A DNA stretch of 64,000 nucleotides from Kordiimonas aquimaris (GTDB taxonomy: Bacteria; Pseudomonadota; Alphaproteobacteria; Sphingomonadales; Kordiimonadaceae), in the NCBI RefSeq assembly GCF_025574485.1, contig NZ_JAOBPO010000006.1:116951-180950 (forward strand). Reading direction: 5' to 3'. Positions 55,721 to 64,000 of the stretch are shown here, one piece after another. The position numbers were made by a program, and so were the translations under genes. The notes beneath the pieces were generated by a model that saw only the letters and a list, made by a program, of their open reading frames with translations, ran no database searches and was not told where the DNA came from. Numbering within the stretch: position 1 is the stretch's first letter; every line of letters begins with the position of its first letter.

Positions 55721-57296
55721 CACCAAATTGCTTGAGCATTTCAGGTGTGTCCAGATCAATTAAAATCCCCGCATCCTCAACAGGCACTTCAATGACATGC
55801 TCTCGGGCTTCCTGTATGATTTGCTTACCACCAATATCGGCATTCAGCGCAATAAGCTTATTAAAATATTGCTGATGCCACACTACAGGGTGACCTCGCT
55901 TACCGTGGAATGTTGGGATAAGTATTGCACCTTCATGTGCTTGCTGCGCTGCGAGCGTAAGTTTTTCATACGTATCTGCCCTGATAAATGGCATGTCAGC
56001 AAGGCAGATCATTGCATAGCTTGGTTTGTTTTTAAGGCTATCTATACCACTAGCGAGGCTAACGCCCATACCTCTTTCATATTCAGCATTATGCACAACA
56101 GTAACATTAAGCTTGGTTAGAATATCATTTAAGGCCTGGGCATTATGACCCGTAACTACATGTATGGCTGATTTGGACTGTTTTGCTATATTTGTGATCG
56201 TTGTTTCTAAAACAGAGCGATCTTTAATTTTTGATAACAGTTTGCTGATGCCCTGTGCGCGGTTAGCTTTGCCAGCTGCCAAAACGACTGATGTAATGGA
56301 GGTGGAGCTGGTAGTTTTAATTATCGGCGCACGAGGTACTCGCCTTTCTGGCATTTCCTTGAGCAAGCCACCAGTGCCCATAAGTGTGAGCTCTCGATGG
56401 CCTAAGGGTAAGTTTGCGGCAATTCGCTCTAAAACAAAATCCAACCCATTAAGGGCAGGGGAACGCGCGCACCCTGGTAAGCCTATTACGTATTTTCCGC
56501 AGAGCTGCCCCAACATGAGTAAGTTACCAGGGTCAGTGGGGATGCCGAGCTTGATTATCTTGCCGTTTGCAGCTTCCAGTGCGGCAGGAATAACATCTCG
56601 ATGGTCACTAATAGCCGATACGCCGAGCAAAAGAATAAGGTTTGCATCAGAGCGCTTAAGGTCATTTATAGCTTCTGTTACGGAAGTCTGGTTGTGTGCA
56701 ACGACCCTGTAGTCTTCAATGTTGCTGTTGAGTCGGCTTAAACGGTGCTGAAGAGTATGTTTGATTTTATCCGTTATATCACTGCCTGTGACGATCGCTA
56801 AAGCCTTAAGTTTCTTATAGGCATGTACTTGAGCCATTGTATCATGTGTTGTCAGTTTGGATAAAACTACTTTTGACACGGCATACGGCACGACTTTAAT
56901 TGTCGCAACTAGTTGGCCGGAATATACAGCTGTGTGCGATGGCAACGAAGCTGCGGAAAACGCATCATCAAGCAAGTTAATGCTATCGATAGCTTTATCA
57001 GGAATGAAAATACCGTCAGTGGTTGCAACAAGATTTGCACGTCCGCGTCCCACAGGAACGACATTCAACCCTTTTCCGCAAATATGGTTAGCCGCGGTTT
57101 CTGCTGCTTCATCTTCACTTATATCATCTGCGCCGAGTAGAAAAACCTGAACGTTCTCAACGCCCAAGGCGGAAAGAGGCTTTATGTTTTCCTCGGTAAG
57201 TGTGGAGCCTTTATGCCATTTTTTTCCAGCAACAGTGAGGCTGTGTGCCAATGACCAGCCTACAGATGATGTTATGTTCCGCCATTCAAATTTCAT
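55701..57296 (-). CDS. Fused molybdopterin-binding / MobA-like cytidylyltransferase
   Basis: About 531 residues from ATG 57296 (an upstream extension lies inside xdhC). The N-terminal two-thirds is a molybdopterin-binding domain with LLGVSAISDHRDVIPAA and LPGCARSPALNG. The C-terminal third is a MobA-type nucleotidyltransferase: SVVLAAGKANRAQGISKLL in place of the usual LAAGxSxRMGxxK, then CLADMPFI and HGKRGHPVVW. It resembles MocA-type enzymes that make molybdopterin cytosine dinucleotide for xanthine-dehydrogenase-type enzymes. Overlap with xdhC supports that. The nucleotide loop lacks the usual Met-Gly, so specificity is uncertain. Confidence 0.82.
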   Translation of the reverse strand: MKFEWRNITSSVGWSLAHSLTVAGKKWHKGSTLTEENIKPLSALGVENVQVFLLGADDISEDEAAETAANHICGKGLNVVPVGRGRANLVATTDGIFIPDKAIDSINLLDDAFSAASLPSHTAVYSGQLVATIKVVPYAVSKVVLSKLTTHDTMAQVHAYKKLKALAIVTGSDITDKIKHTLQHRLSRLNSNIEDYRVVAHNQTSVTEAINDLKRSDANLILLLGVSAISDHRDVIPAALEAANGKIIKLGIPTDPGNLLMLGQLCGKYVIGLPGCARSPALNGLDFVLERIAANLPLGHRELTLMGTGGLLKEMPERRVPRAPIIKTTSSTSITSVVLAAGKANRAQGISKLLSKIKDRSVLETTITNIAKQSKSAIHVVTGHNAQALNDILTKLNVTVVHNAEYERGMGVSLASGIDSLKNKPSYAMICLADMPFIRADTYEKLTLAAQQAHEGAILIPTFHGKRGHPVVWHQQYFNKLIALNADIGGKQIIQEAREHVIEVPVEDAGILIDLDTPEMLKQFGVTPVDQ

Positions 57297-58245
57297 GGGT
57301 TTGACGCGCTGTTTCAATGAGTTGTGCAAGGACGGAAACAGCGATTTCAGCAGGAGTTGCTGCGCCGATGTTCAAGCCAACAGGGCCGTTTATTTTTTTT
57401 AGTATATCTTCTGTATGCCCCAGTTCGCTTAATCTTTTGATACGTTTCGCATGTGTTTTCCTGCTGCCCAAGCAACCGATATAAAATGCATCTGAATTGA
57501 GCGTTGTGTTTAATGCAGCATCATCCAGTTTTGGATCATGAGTTAATGTAATCACAGCTGTTGTTACATCAGGTTTATTATTGGCAAAGAACTCATCAGG
57601 CCATGCATTGATCATTTTTGCTGTGCCAAATGTCCTATTTTCAGTAAAGGCCTGTCTGGGGTCAATAATCAGAACACTAAATCCGCATTCTTCAGCCATA
57701 ACGGCAAGGTGCTGAGCTATATGAACTGCACCGACAATATATAACCGTAATGATGGAATGACAGGCGTAACAAAGCTATCACCTTCTTCATGCGGGGTGT
57801 GTTTTGCTGGTGGGTGAAGCATTTCCTTAAAAACCATAGAGTTAACAGAAACATCAAATGTTAGAACACCCGAATTGCGCCTCTTTACTGCGGTACATGC
57901 CGCTTCAATCGCTGAGTAACTATCTGACGCAATTGGAAACAGACGAACCTCAATTTCACCACCACATGCAAGGCCAACGTCCCAAGCATCTTCAGAGGTA
58001 ACGCTGAAAACCATTTTTTTTGATTTTATTTGTAGCGAGCGATTCAATATGGCTGTGGATTCTGAAATGACAGCGCCTTCCACACACCCACCAGAAACAG
58101 AACCTTCAAACGTGCCATCATCACGCACAACCATCAAACTGCCTGCACGTCGCGGCGCTGAACCCCATGTGCGTGCAACTATAGCCAATATGACGGTGTG
58201 GCCTGCTTCAATCCATTTTTGTGCAGTTAGTAACTCTCGTGCCAC
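57286..58245 (-). CDS. xdhC: XdhC/CoxI family molybdenum-cofactor insertion protein
   Basis: A 319-residue protein with the XdhC motif SGGCVEGAV near residue 52 and a Rossmann domain with YIVGAVHIAQHLA and YIGCLGSRKTHAKR. XdhC proteins bind Moco, help sulfurate it and hand it to xanthine-dehydrogenase-family enzymes. The gene overlaps the following fused Moco gene by 11 bases. No molybdoenzyme structural gene is in the window. Confidence 0.9.
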   Translation of the reverse strand: MARELLTAQKWIEAGHTVILAIVARTWGSAPRRAGSLMVVRDDGTFEGSVSGGCVEGAVISESTAILNRSLQIKSKKMVFSVTSEDAWDVGLACGGEIEVRLFPIASDSYSAIEAACTAVKRRNSGVLTFDVSVNSMVFKEMLHPPAKHTPHEEGDSFVTPVIPSLRLYIVGAVHIAQHLAVMAEECGFSVLIIDPRQAFTENRTFGTAKMINAWPDEFFANNKPDVTTAVITLTHDPKLDDAALNTTLNSDAFYIGCLGSRKTHAKRIKRLSELGHTEDILKKINGPVGLNIGAATPAEIAVSVLAQLIETARQTHEI

Positions 58246-58477
58246 GCTGCTGTTTTCCTTATTATCTCGTTATTCGGTTAATCTAAGACGAAGATTTGAT
58301 CCAAACAACCGGTGTTAATTAAATTCGATGAATGGTGTGCTATTGTAGGATGAACGGATAAGGTCAGGCCTGCGTTATATGTATATTCCATATCGACATG
58401 CTTGATTTGAGTGGCGTAGCAGCATAGAAACTGATGGAACATCTGAATTCAAGCGACATCTAATATAGGGGACAAGT

Positions 58478-60064
58478 ATGTCACTTTTCGCGAATCCAGC
58501 AGGGCGGAATTTTCTAGGGAACTCCGCAGACTGGTATAAATGGACGATTTTAGTATTTTTAATCATCAACCCGATTTTGTTTTTCGGCGTTGATCCATAC
58601 TTGGCTGGGTGGGTTCTTGTTCTTGAATTTATCTTCACGCTTGCGATGGCGTTAAAATGCTACCCGCTGCAGCCTGGCGGTTTGCTCGCTATTGAAGCGG
58701 TTGCGCTTGGTATGACAACACCTGGTAAGGTAATGCACGAAATTGAAGGTGGCCTTGAGGTAATTCTTCTCTTGGTATTCATGGTTGCCGGCATTTACTT
58801 TATGAAAAGCTTGCTGTTGTTTGTATTTACCAAAATTTTGGTGCATGTACGTAACAAGGTATTGTTATCATTACTATTTTCATTTTCTGCTGCATTTTTA
58901 TCTGCTTTTCTTGACGCCTTAACTGTTACAGCCGTGGTTATCGCTATATCTGTAGGTTTCTACTCAATTTACCATAAGGTGGCTTCGGGTAAGAAATTTG
59001 ATCATGATCATGATCATATGCATGACGGCGAATTGGATAAGTTCAATCAGGACGACCTTGAAGGTTTCCGTGCATTTTTGCGTAGTTTGATGATGCATGC
59101 GGCGGTTGGTACTGCGCTTGGTGGCGTTATGACAATCGTTGGCGAGCCTCAAAATTTGCTGATCGGGGAACGCGCTGGTTGGGAATTCATTGAATTCTTT
59201 ATGCGTATGTCACCTGTAACAATACCAGTTTTGATCGTGGGCCTTATTACGTGTGCCTTACTCGAGATTACAGGTAAATTTGGTTACGGCTCTAAAATTC
59301 CACCCAAGGTTATGGCTGTTCTTGTCGATTACGATATATACGAAAGTGGACGTCGTACATCAGCAGATAAAGCAAAACTCACCGCTCAAGCATTGGTTGG
59401 CCTATGGTTAATCATCGGATTGATGTTCCATCTGGCATCTGTTGGTTTGATTGGTCTTTCTGTAATCGTTCTGGCAACAGCGTTTACTGGCGTTACGGAA
59501 GAGCATCAGATCGGCCATGCATTTGAAGAGGCATTGCCCTTTACTGCCCTGCTTGTCGTATTCTTTGCTGTTGTAGGTGTAATTAGTGATCTACAGCTTT
59601 TTGCGCCGATCACAAATTTTGTACTTAGCCTGGAAGGCACAGGGCAAATCACGATGCTTTATGTGGCAAATGGTGCCTTATCGGCCATTTCGGACAATGT
59701 TTTTGTGGCAACTGTCTATGTGACTGAAACCGCGAATGCGCTGGCGGCGGGCACAATAAGCCGTGATACCTTTGACCTTATGGCGGTGGCTATCAATACA
59801 GGAACGAATATTCCGTCAGTTGCCACACCTAACGGTCAGGCTGCGTTTTTGTTCTTATTAACATCTGCACTCGCGCCGCTTATTCGCCTCTCATACATGA
59901 AGATGGTGACTATGGCGCTGCCGTATACAATCACGATGGCAATCACTGGTTATTTCGCTGTAGCGCACCTGTTGGTGCCAGCTACCGACATGCTCTATGA
60001 TGCGCATTTAATTGAGCATCATTCTGCTAGCACAGTGGAGGCTGTTAAGGATTCTGGTCACTGA
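58478..60064 (+). CDS. nhaB: Na+/H+ antiporter NhaB
   Basis: A 528-residue membrane protein with about 12 segments, matching NhaB along its length: [19 protein letters not shown] core ([19 protein letters not shown]), [15 protein letters not shown] and [17 protein letters not shown]. Long hydrophobic stretches include [22 protein letters not shown] histidine-rich cytoplasmic loop ([10 protein letters not shown]) is notable. It extrudes Na+ in exchange for protons, as suits a marine organism. AGGGGA is upstream of the ATG, and a strong terminator follows. Confidence 0.94.
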   Translation: MSLFANPAGRNFLGNSADWYKWTILVFLIINPILFFGVDPYLAGWVLVLEFIFTLAMALKCYPLQPGGLLAIEAVALGMTTPGKVMHEIEGGLEVILLLVFMVAGIYFMKSLLLFVFTKILVHVRNKVLLSLLFSFSAAFLSAFLDALTVTAVVIAISVGFYSIYHKVASGKKFDHDHDHMHDGELDKFNQDDLEGFRAFLRSLMMHAAVGTALGGVMTIVGEPQNLLIGERAGWEFIEFFMRMSPVTIPVLIVGLITCALLEITGKFGYGSKIPPKVMAVLVDYDIYESGRRTSADKAKLTAQALVGLWLIIGLMFHLASVGLIGLSVIVLATAFTGVTEEHQIGHAFEEALPFTALLVVFFAVVGVISDLQLFAPITNFVLSLEGTGQITMLYVANGALSAISDNVFVATVYVTETANALAAGTISRDTFDLMAVAINTGTNIPSVATPNGQAAFLFLLTSALAPLIRLSYMKMVTMALPYTITMAITGYFAVAHLLVPATDMLYDAHLIEHHSASTVEAVKDSGH

Positions 60065-60115
60065 TTAGAGCTTAAAGTCGGAAAAATTGACCTCTAAACA
60101 AGAGGTTGCGTCTCA

Positions 60116-60151
60116 GCGCTCGCGACAAAACAGTTGCGGGCGCTGTTTTTT
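60116..60151 (+). terminator. Intrinsic terminator after nhaB
   Basis: An 11-base GC-rich stem (60116-60126 with 60133-60143, two G-U pairs) with a six-base A-rich loop is followed by TGTTTTTT at 60144-60151. It lies 50 bases past the nhaB stop. Confidence 0.85.
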
Positions 60152-60216
60152 AATACTAGCATCTTCGAATGAACTACATGTTAGTGCATGTTCAGTGTTT
60201 CTAAGGGGGAAACCAG

Positions 60217-60768
60217 ATGGACGGCCGGAGTACGCTATGTTCGGAAGAACAGGCGGTCGAAGTTGTTAACCGTATAACCGGAACAGTTAAGTGGTTTGAT
60301 GCGGTAAAGGGGTATGGATTTGTGGTGCCAGATGACGGCGGCGCAGATGTTCTTTTGCATTTTTCAGTCTTGAGAGACGTTGGCCGGCGGTCGGTTCCGG
60401 AAGGAACAACTGTCGACTGTGACGCAGTTGCTCGTGATAAGGGACGCCAAGCAAGCGTCGTTCATTCATTGGACCTGTCAACAGCGGTGGCTCCTGAGGA
60501 TATTGGGCGTTCTTCGTTTTCACACCCGGGAATGGATGTTGATGTTTCGCCTGACTTTGAAGATGTCGTTGTGAAATGGTTTAATCGTACCAAAGGGTAT
60601 GGCTTTGTTTCGCGCGGTGAAGGCACACAGGATATTTTTGTGCACATTGAGACGCTGCGAAGGGCAGGTCTGACAGACCTTGAGCCAACACAGGAAGTGC
60701 GTGTGCGTATAGGGACGGGTGAACGTGGCTTGCTCGTTGCACAAATTGCTCTTCCAGGTGATGCGTAG
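60217..60768 (+). CDS. Two-domain cold-shock protein
   Basis: A 183-residue protein with two cold-shock domains: the first [16 protein letters not shown] at about residues 27-42 and the second [17 protein letters not shown] at about 118-134, each with the RNP-like nucleic-acid motif. They bind single-stranded RNA or DNA. Double-CSD proteins of this length occur in alphaproteobacteria such as Caulobacter CspC. AAGGGGGA is eight to ten bases before the ATG. Confidence 0.95.
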   Translation: MDGRSTLCSEEQAVEVVNRITGTVKWFDAVKGYGFVVPDDGGADVLLHFSVLRDVGRRSVPEGTTVDCDAVARDKGRQASVVHSLDLSTAVAPEDIGRSSFSHPGMDVDVSPDFEDVVVKWFNRTKGYGFVSRGEGTQDIFVHIETLRRAGLTDLEPTQEVRVRIGTGERGLLVAQIALPGDA

Positions 60769-60846
60769 TCAATAGTCAGTCTGACTCATTATGTTGCTTG
60801 AAATAGCGAATTTACGTGACTTACCTCAAATTCTTAGGGCAGCGTG

Positions 60847-61296
60847 ATGAAAATGCCCCAAGGTAAGAGGGCAACGCCTGTAATGGTTGCTGCTGCCAAC
60901 CCACCAAGCGGATATGCACCCATTGTTTCAACCTCTGCTTTTGGTTGGGAAAATGGCCCGATTTTCGAAAAAGTAGATAATGGTGTTTTTCAGCGCGGTT
61001 TTCGCGTGATGGCGAAGCATACGAATGCAGGCGGCGCTGTGCACGGCGGTATGATCATGACTTTTGCGGATATATTATTGGCTCGCGGTGTAGGTGATCT
61101 CGCCGACCCTCCATTCGTGACTGTTCGTTGCACAACGGACTTTGTTGGTCCGGCTTTTGAAGGTGAATGGGTGTTCGGAACAGCAAATCCGTACGCTGTT
61201 GGTGAGGATATGGTGGCCGTAAATGGTACCATAAAAACAGAAACGCGGATTGTTGCTTCAACTCAAGGCTTGTTTAAGCTTATTCGCCGCAGGTGA
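60847..61296 (+). CDS. Hotdog-fold thioesterase (PaaI-like)
   Basis: About 149 residues with the hotdog thioesterase core: HTNAGGAVHGGMIMTFADILLARG (with the HGG signature and Asp) and VTVRCTTDFVGPAFEGEWV. Such enzymes hydrolyse acyl- or aryl-CoA. An ATG at 60847 is preferred; GTG at 60844 is also in frame with AGGG upstream. It is convergent with an M20 peptidase six bases away. Confidence 0.9.
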   Translation: MKMPQGKRATPVMVAAANPPSGYAPIVSTSAFGWENGPIFEKVDNGVFQRGFRVMAKHTNAGGAVHGGMIMTFADILLARGVGDLADPPFVTVRCTTDFVGPAFEGEWVFGTANPYAVGEDMVAVNGTIKTETRIVASTQGLFKLIRRR

Positions 61297-61302
61297 GGTT
61301 GC

Positions 61303-62595
61303 CTACTTTTCTGATAGTTTAAGAATAAGCAATGCTGCTTTTTGGATGTTTTTCTTGAAACTTGTCATGTCGGCAATTTCTTCTTTTGTGTGACCGCCAG
61401 ATCCCATAAGACCAAGCCCGTCAAGCGCCATATCAACGTGATCGGCTGCGAAGGAGATATCTGCGGCACCGGCTTGTCGCGGTTTCACTGCTGTCACGTC
61501 ACCGTATCCCAGTTCTTTGCTGGCAGCACTGTATAGAGCCAAAAGCTGTTTATTTGCCTGTGTGGGCGCCATTGGTGGATAACCTTCCTCAAAGGCGAGT
61601 GTAGCCGATGTATGCGGTAAGCTGGCTGCAACTATGCTCTGCATCTTCGCTTTTGCGTCAGCTAATTGCTCTGGCGATAGGGCTCTTATGCCGCCGGTTA
61701 CACGCAATGTTTTAGAAACGACATTGCTTTTACCAAAAGCTGTACTTGTTGCAGTTGCGTTATCTTCATTAATGCGGGTGCCACCTGCGATGCGACCTGG
61801 ATTAAAAGTAAGGTTTTCAATGACAGATAGCTCTTCTCTGAAACTATTGAGTATGCGTGCAGATTCAAGAATAGCGCCGTAACCAACGTTATCAGTGAAA
61901 ATCTGTGAACTGTGGGCAGGGCGCCCAACAACATCAAGAGACCAGTTCACACTACCTCTGCGGGCGATAACCGCGGTTTTGATGTTACTGTCCCCGTCTT
62001 CAAATCCCAGCGCAATATCAGCCCATATGGCAGCGTCAATGATTGCTTTTTTTGATTTAGCAAGTGGTTTGCCACTGGCTTCCTCGTCACCTGTCATAAC
62101 AATACGAATGCTTACATCATCAAGTACACCCGCTGCCTTTAGCGCCCGCACAGTCTCAATAATGATAACATCGCCGCCCTTCATGTCGGTGATGCCTGGT
62201 GCTTTAATTAAATCATTGGACAGGTTTTCTGCGCTTTGAAAGGCATCTTCTTGAGAAAAAACAGTGTCGAGGTGTCCAATCATAAGAATTTTAGGGCCTT
62301 TTGTGCCGTATTCAGCAACCAGATGACCTGCTCGGTTAAATACGCTGCCATCAATCCATTGGGTCTGGAAGCCAATATCATCCAGTTCTCGTTGGTATAG
62401 ATCACCAACTGCCTTAACTCCTTCGAAGTTCATCGTTCCACTATTGATGTTTACTGACTTTTGGAGGGTTTTGAGAGCATGTGGCAGGTTGCTTTCAATT
62501 GCGTTGAGAAGTTTCTCTTTTTTGTCATTGGTTGCACTTGCACCACCAACACCAATCAAGATCACAGAAATTAACGACAATGATTTTAGCAACAT
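61303..62595 (-). CDS. Exported M20-family metallopeptidase (glutamate carboxypeptidase-like)
   Basis: About 430 residues from ATG 62595, with GGAAG upstream; a TTG eight codons earlier is less likely. A signal peptide covers the first 22 or so residues. Metal ligands follow the M20 pattern: GHLDTVF (His, Asp), GITDMKGG (Asp), TGDEEASG (Glu pair), GFEDGD and a late His in GSGGHTKEE. It resembles carboxypeptidase G2-like enzymes that cleave C-terminal glutamate or similar residues. It is 186 bases from the IS element. Confidence 0.92.
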   Translation of the reverse strand: MLLKSLSLISVILIGVGGASATNDKKEKLLNAIESNLPHALKTLQKSVNINSGTMNFEGVKAVGDLYQRELDDIGFQTQWIDGSVFNRAGHLVAEYGTKGPKILMIGHLDTVFSQEDAFQSAENLSNDLIKAPGITDMKGGDVIIIETVRALKAAGVLDDVSIRIVMTGDEEASGKPLAKSKKAIIDAAIWADIALGFEDGDSNIKTAVIARRGSVNWSLDVVGRPAHSSQIFTDNVGYGAILESARILNSFREELSVIENLTFNPGRIAGGTRINEDNATATSTAFGKSNVVSKTLRVTGGIRALSPEQLADAKAKMQSIVAASLPHTSATLAFEEGYPPMAPTQANKQLLALYSAASKELGYGDVTAVKPRQAGAADISFAADHVDMALDGLGLMGSGGHTKEEIADMTSFKKNIQKAALLILKLSEK

Positions 62596-62763
62596 TTGAT
62601 TTCTTCCACTTGAATTCAACAGAGTGATGGCTGGTTTTCAATGTGCCACCTTAAAACGTGTTAAATGAAAGCCAAGTAATTAAATTAGCGTTAGGTTAAA
62701 ATAGAGTTATGTCTATCAAGATTATCTGTGAATAATTCATATTCATTGTTGGTTAAATATGTT

Positions 62764-62793
62764 TGAGATGCCCCTAGTTTGTTAGACACCTTG
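62764..62793 (+). repeat. IS left inverted repeat
   Basis: Thirty bases starting TGAGATGCCCCTAG and continuing to GACACCTTG. They match the reverse complement of the other end at 27 of 30 positions. The last codons of orfB fall inside it. Confidence 0.9.
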
Positions 62794-63657
62794 CGATTTC
62801 ATTTTAGTTTGTTGTTCAAAATCGACGGGAGACAACAACCCGTTGTTACCATGCTTTCTTTTTGGATTGTAAAACATTTCGATGTAATCGAAGACGTCTT
62901 GGCGAGCATCCTTGCGGGTTGCGTAGGTTTTGCGCCTGACGCGTTCGCGCTTTAACAGGTGGAAAAAGCTCTCAGCAACAGCATTATCATGGCAGTTGCC
63001 GCGCCTGCTCATGCTGGCTTCCAAATTGTGAGCGCCGAGGAACTTCTGCCACTCATGGCCTGTAAACTGGCTGCCCTGATCAGAATGAATGATCACCTTT
63101 TGCTTTGGTTTGCGACGCCAGACAGCCATCAGCAAGGCACTCAACACCAAATCCATCTGCATACGGGGTTGCATAGACCAACCCACCACGCGGCGGGAAT
63201 AAAGATCAATGACAACGGCCAGATATAGCCACCCCTGATGCGTGCGAATATACGTAATGTCCGTGACCCAGGCATGATCTGGCAGGGCCACTTTGAAGTC
63301 TTGCTGTAATCTGTTGGCTGCAACAATCGCAGGTTTGCCACCGTAAAAACCAGCTTTGCGCCGGTAGCCTATTTGTGCTTTGACGCCCGCAATGCTTGCC
63401 AGTCGTGCCACACGGTTCGGGCAGCAGGTCTCACCGAGCGACCGCAGGTCGTCATGAAGTTTGCGGTATCCATAAACACAACCACTCTCAAGCCAGGCTT
63501 GTTTGATGAGCCCGATAAGCCGGTTGTCATCTCTGGCCCGCTTACTGAGAGGCTTCTTGACCCAGCCATAGAAACCACTGTGATGAACCTTCAGGACGCG
63601 GCACATCACCCGCACACGAAACACAGTTTGGTGCGCCTGAATGAAGGCGTACTTCAC
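62782..63657 (-). CDS. IS3-family transposase, OrfB (catalytic part)
   Basis: A 291-residue integrase-type protein with the DDE triad: Asp in VTDITYIRTHQGW, Asp in HSDQGSQFTGHEW, and Glu in GNCHDNAVAESFFHLL. The N-terminal HTH_21-like region (VLKVHHSGFYGW) precedes it. The GTG start overlaps the orfA stop by one base (TAGTG), but the real product is probably an OrfAB fusion made by frameshifting. Confidence 0.95.
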   Translation of the reverse strand: MKYAFIQAHQTVFRVRVMCRVLKVHHSGFYGWVKKPLSKRARDDNRLIGLIKQAWLESGCVYGYRKLHDDLRSLGETCCPNRVARLASIAGVKAQIGYRRKAGFYGGKPAIVAANRLQQDFKVALPDHAWVTDITYIRTHQGWLYLAVVIDLYSRRVVGWSMQPRMQMDLVLSALLMAVWRRKPKQKVIIHSDQGSQFTGHEWQKFLGAHNLEASMSRRGNCHDNAVAESFFHLLKRERVRRKTYATRKDARQDVFDYIEMFYNPKRKHGNNGLLSPVDFEQQTKMKSQGV

Positions 63658-63935
63658 TACGCATCCCTTGCGAAGTACGCCGTTGCCTTTTTTAGGATAT
63701 CTCTTTCTTCGGTGACTCGAAGCAACTCAGCTTTTAACCGCCTGATCTCAGCGCTGTCAGCAGCTTCCTGCTTGCGTTCCTTGCTTGGCTTTGAAAAAAG
63801 CTTCTTCCAATCATAAAGGGACTTTGTACAAACACCAAGCCGTTCAGCCACCTCTTTGACGCTGTACCCTCGGTCTGTGATCTGAGCGACCGCATCGCGC
63901 TTGAATTCTTCTGTATAACGAACACCTATCGGCAT
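63657..63935 (-). CDS. IS3-family transposase, OrfA (DNA-binding part)
   Basis: A 92-residue protein with a helix-turn-helix (RYTEEFKRDAVAQI, YSVKEVAERLGVCTKSLYDW) and a leucine-zipper-like coiled coil (IRRLKAELLRVTEERDILKKA). It binds the IS ends. Its last third carries the frameshift heptamer. Confidence 0.93.
   Translation of the reverse strand: MPIGVRYTEEFKRDAVAQITDRGYSVKEVAERLGVCTKSLYDWKKLFSKPSKERKQEAADSAEIRRLKAELLRVTEERDILKKATAYFARDA
63687..63693 (-). promoter_or_regulatory. Programmed -1 frameshift site (A AAA AAG)
   Basis: On the minus strand the heptamer is phased A-AAA-AAG in the orfA frame; slipping one base back joins it in frame to orfB with no stop before the orfB start (reading GNGVLRKGCVVK). 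This is the usual IS3-family signal for making the active OrfAB transposase. Confidence 0.88.
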
Positions 63936-63970
63936 AATCTATAAACTCCTTGCTTCCATTTTATAATGAA

Positions 63971-64000
63971 CAAGGTGTCTACAAATCTAGGGGCATCTCA
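63971..64000 (-). repeat. IS right inverted repeat
   Basis: Thirty bases ending in CATCTCA at the last base of the window. The reverse complement starts TGAGATGCCCCTAG and matches the left repeat at 27 of 30 positions, with three differences clustered after base 14. Confidence 0.9.

Larger units (their letters stand above)
62764..64000 (-). mobile_element. Complete IS3-family insertion sequence (1237 bp)
   Basis: A 1237-base element bounded by imperfect inverted repeats of 30 bases with 5'-TG and CA-3' ends, carrying orfA and orfB on the minus strand linked by a frameshift signal. Both reading frames look intact, so it may be active. Its right end is the last base of the window, so the target-site duplication cannot be seen. 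It sits next to an M20 peptidase gene without interrupting an identifiable gene on the left. Confidence 0.93.

Overview
This 64 kb window looks like the chromosome of a marine or aquatic, aerobic, flagellated alphaproteobacterium. The evidence is the conserved neighbourhoods sfsA-map-radC and mfd-sdhE-recG, a DUF2336 protein, a PAS_5-type protein, a two-domain cold-shock protein, an alphaproteobacterial SOS box (GTTC-N7-GTTC) and a Caulobacter-like sphingolipid gene set. Base composition is moderate by eye (not counted). A Kordiimonadales- or Emcibacterales-like host is a guess; no rRNA is present to settle it.

Layout. 1-2.9 kb: 3' end of a type II secretion operon (gspK end, gspL, gspM, gspN and a small lipoprotein), every junction overlapping. 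3-8.3 kb: a FadJ-like beta-oxidation enzyme, a short-chain dehydrogenase and a convergent TonB-dependent receptor, separated by a perfect hairpin terminator. 8.4-15.6 kb: sfsA, map, radC, a Nudix hydrolase, an exported amidohydrolase, purB, a PAS protein, a MoCF-fold protein and tRNA-Leu(TAA). 15.6-20.5 kb: an exported M18-type aminopeptidase and a self-sufficient CYP102-like P450. 20.5-25.1 kb: an SOS-controlled S24 protein lacking a DNA-binding domain, then flgK-flgL behind a sigma-54 promoter, and a flavin reductase. 25-31.7 kb: DUF2336 protein, soluble PAS histidine kinase, nadK, moaA, a DsbA-like protein and an outer-membrane barrel. 31.9-39.5 kb: mfd, sdhE, recG and an acyl-CoA carboxylase carboxyltransferase.

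40-53.6 kb is the most interesting part: what looks like a complete sphingolipid island. It holds a serine palmitoyltransferase (spt), a dedicated acyl carrier protein, an NAD-dependent reductase (CerR-like), a fatty acyl-AMP ligase, a GNAT-fold protein that fits bacterial ceramide synthase, a lipid kinase overlapping a Tam41/Mmp37-like cytidylyltransferase (a probable head-group module), a fatty-acid desaturase, a MATE-like flippase and an LptF/LptG permease pair placed here rather than beside lptD. The pieces would cover synthesis of a ceramide, phosphorylation or decoration of it, and export to the outer membrane. The five synthesis genes correspond to those described in Caulobacter; the Tam41-like step, the export module and the desaturase are inference.

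53.9-62.6 kb: a class-V PLP enzyme overlapping recX, a fused molybdopterin-binding/MobA-like protein with XdhC, the antiporter NhaB, a double cold-shock protein, a hotdog thioesterase and an exported M20 peptidase. 62.76-64.0 kb: a complete IS3-family insertion sequence whose outer inverted repeat ends exactly at the last base of the window. No CRISPR array, prophage or rRNA was seen.
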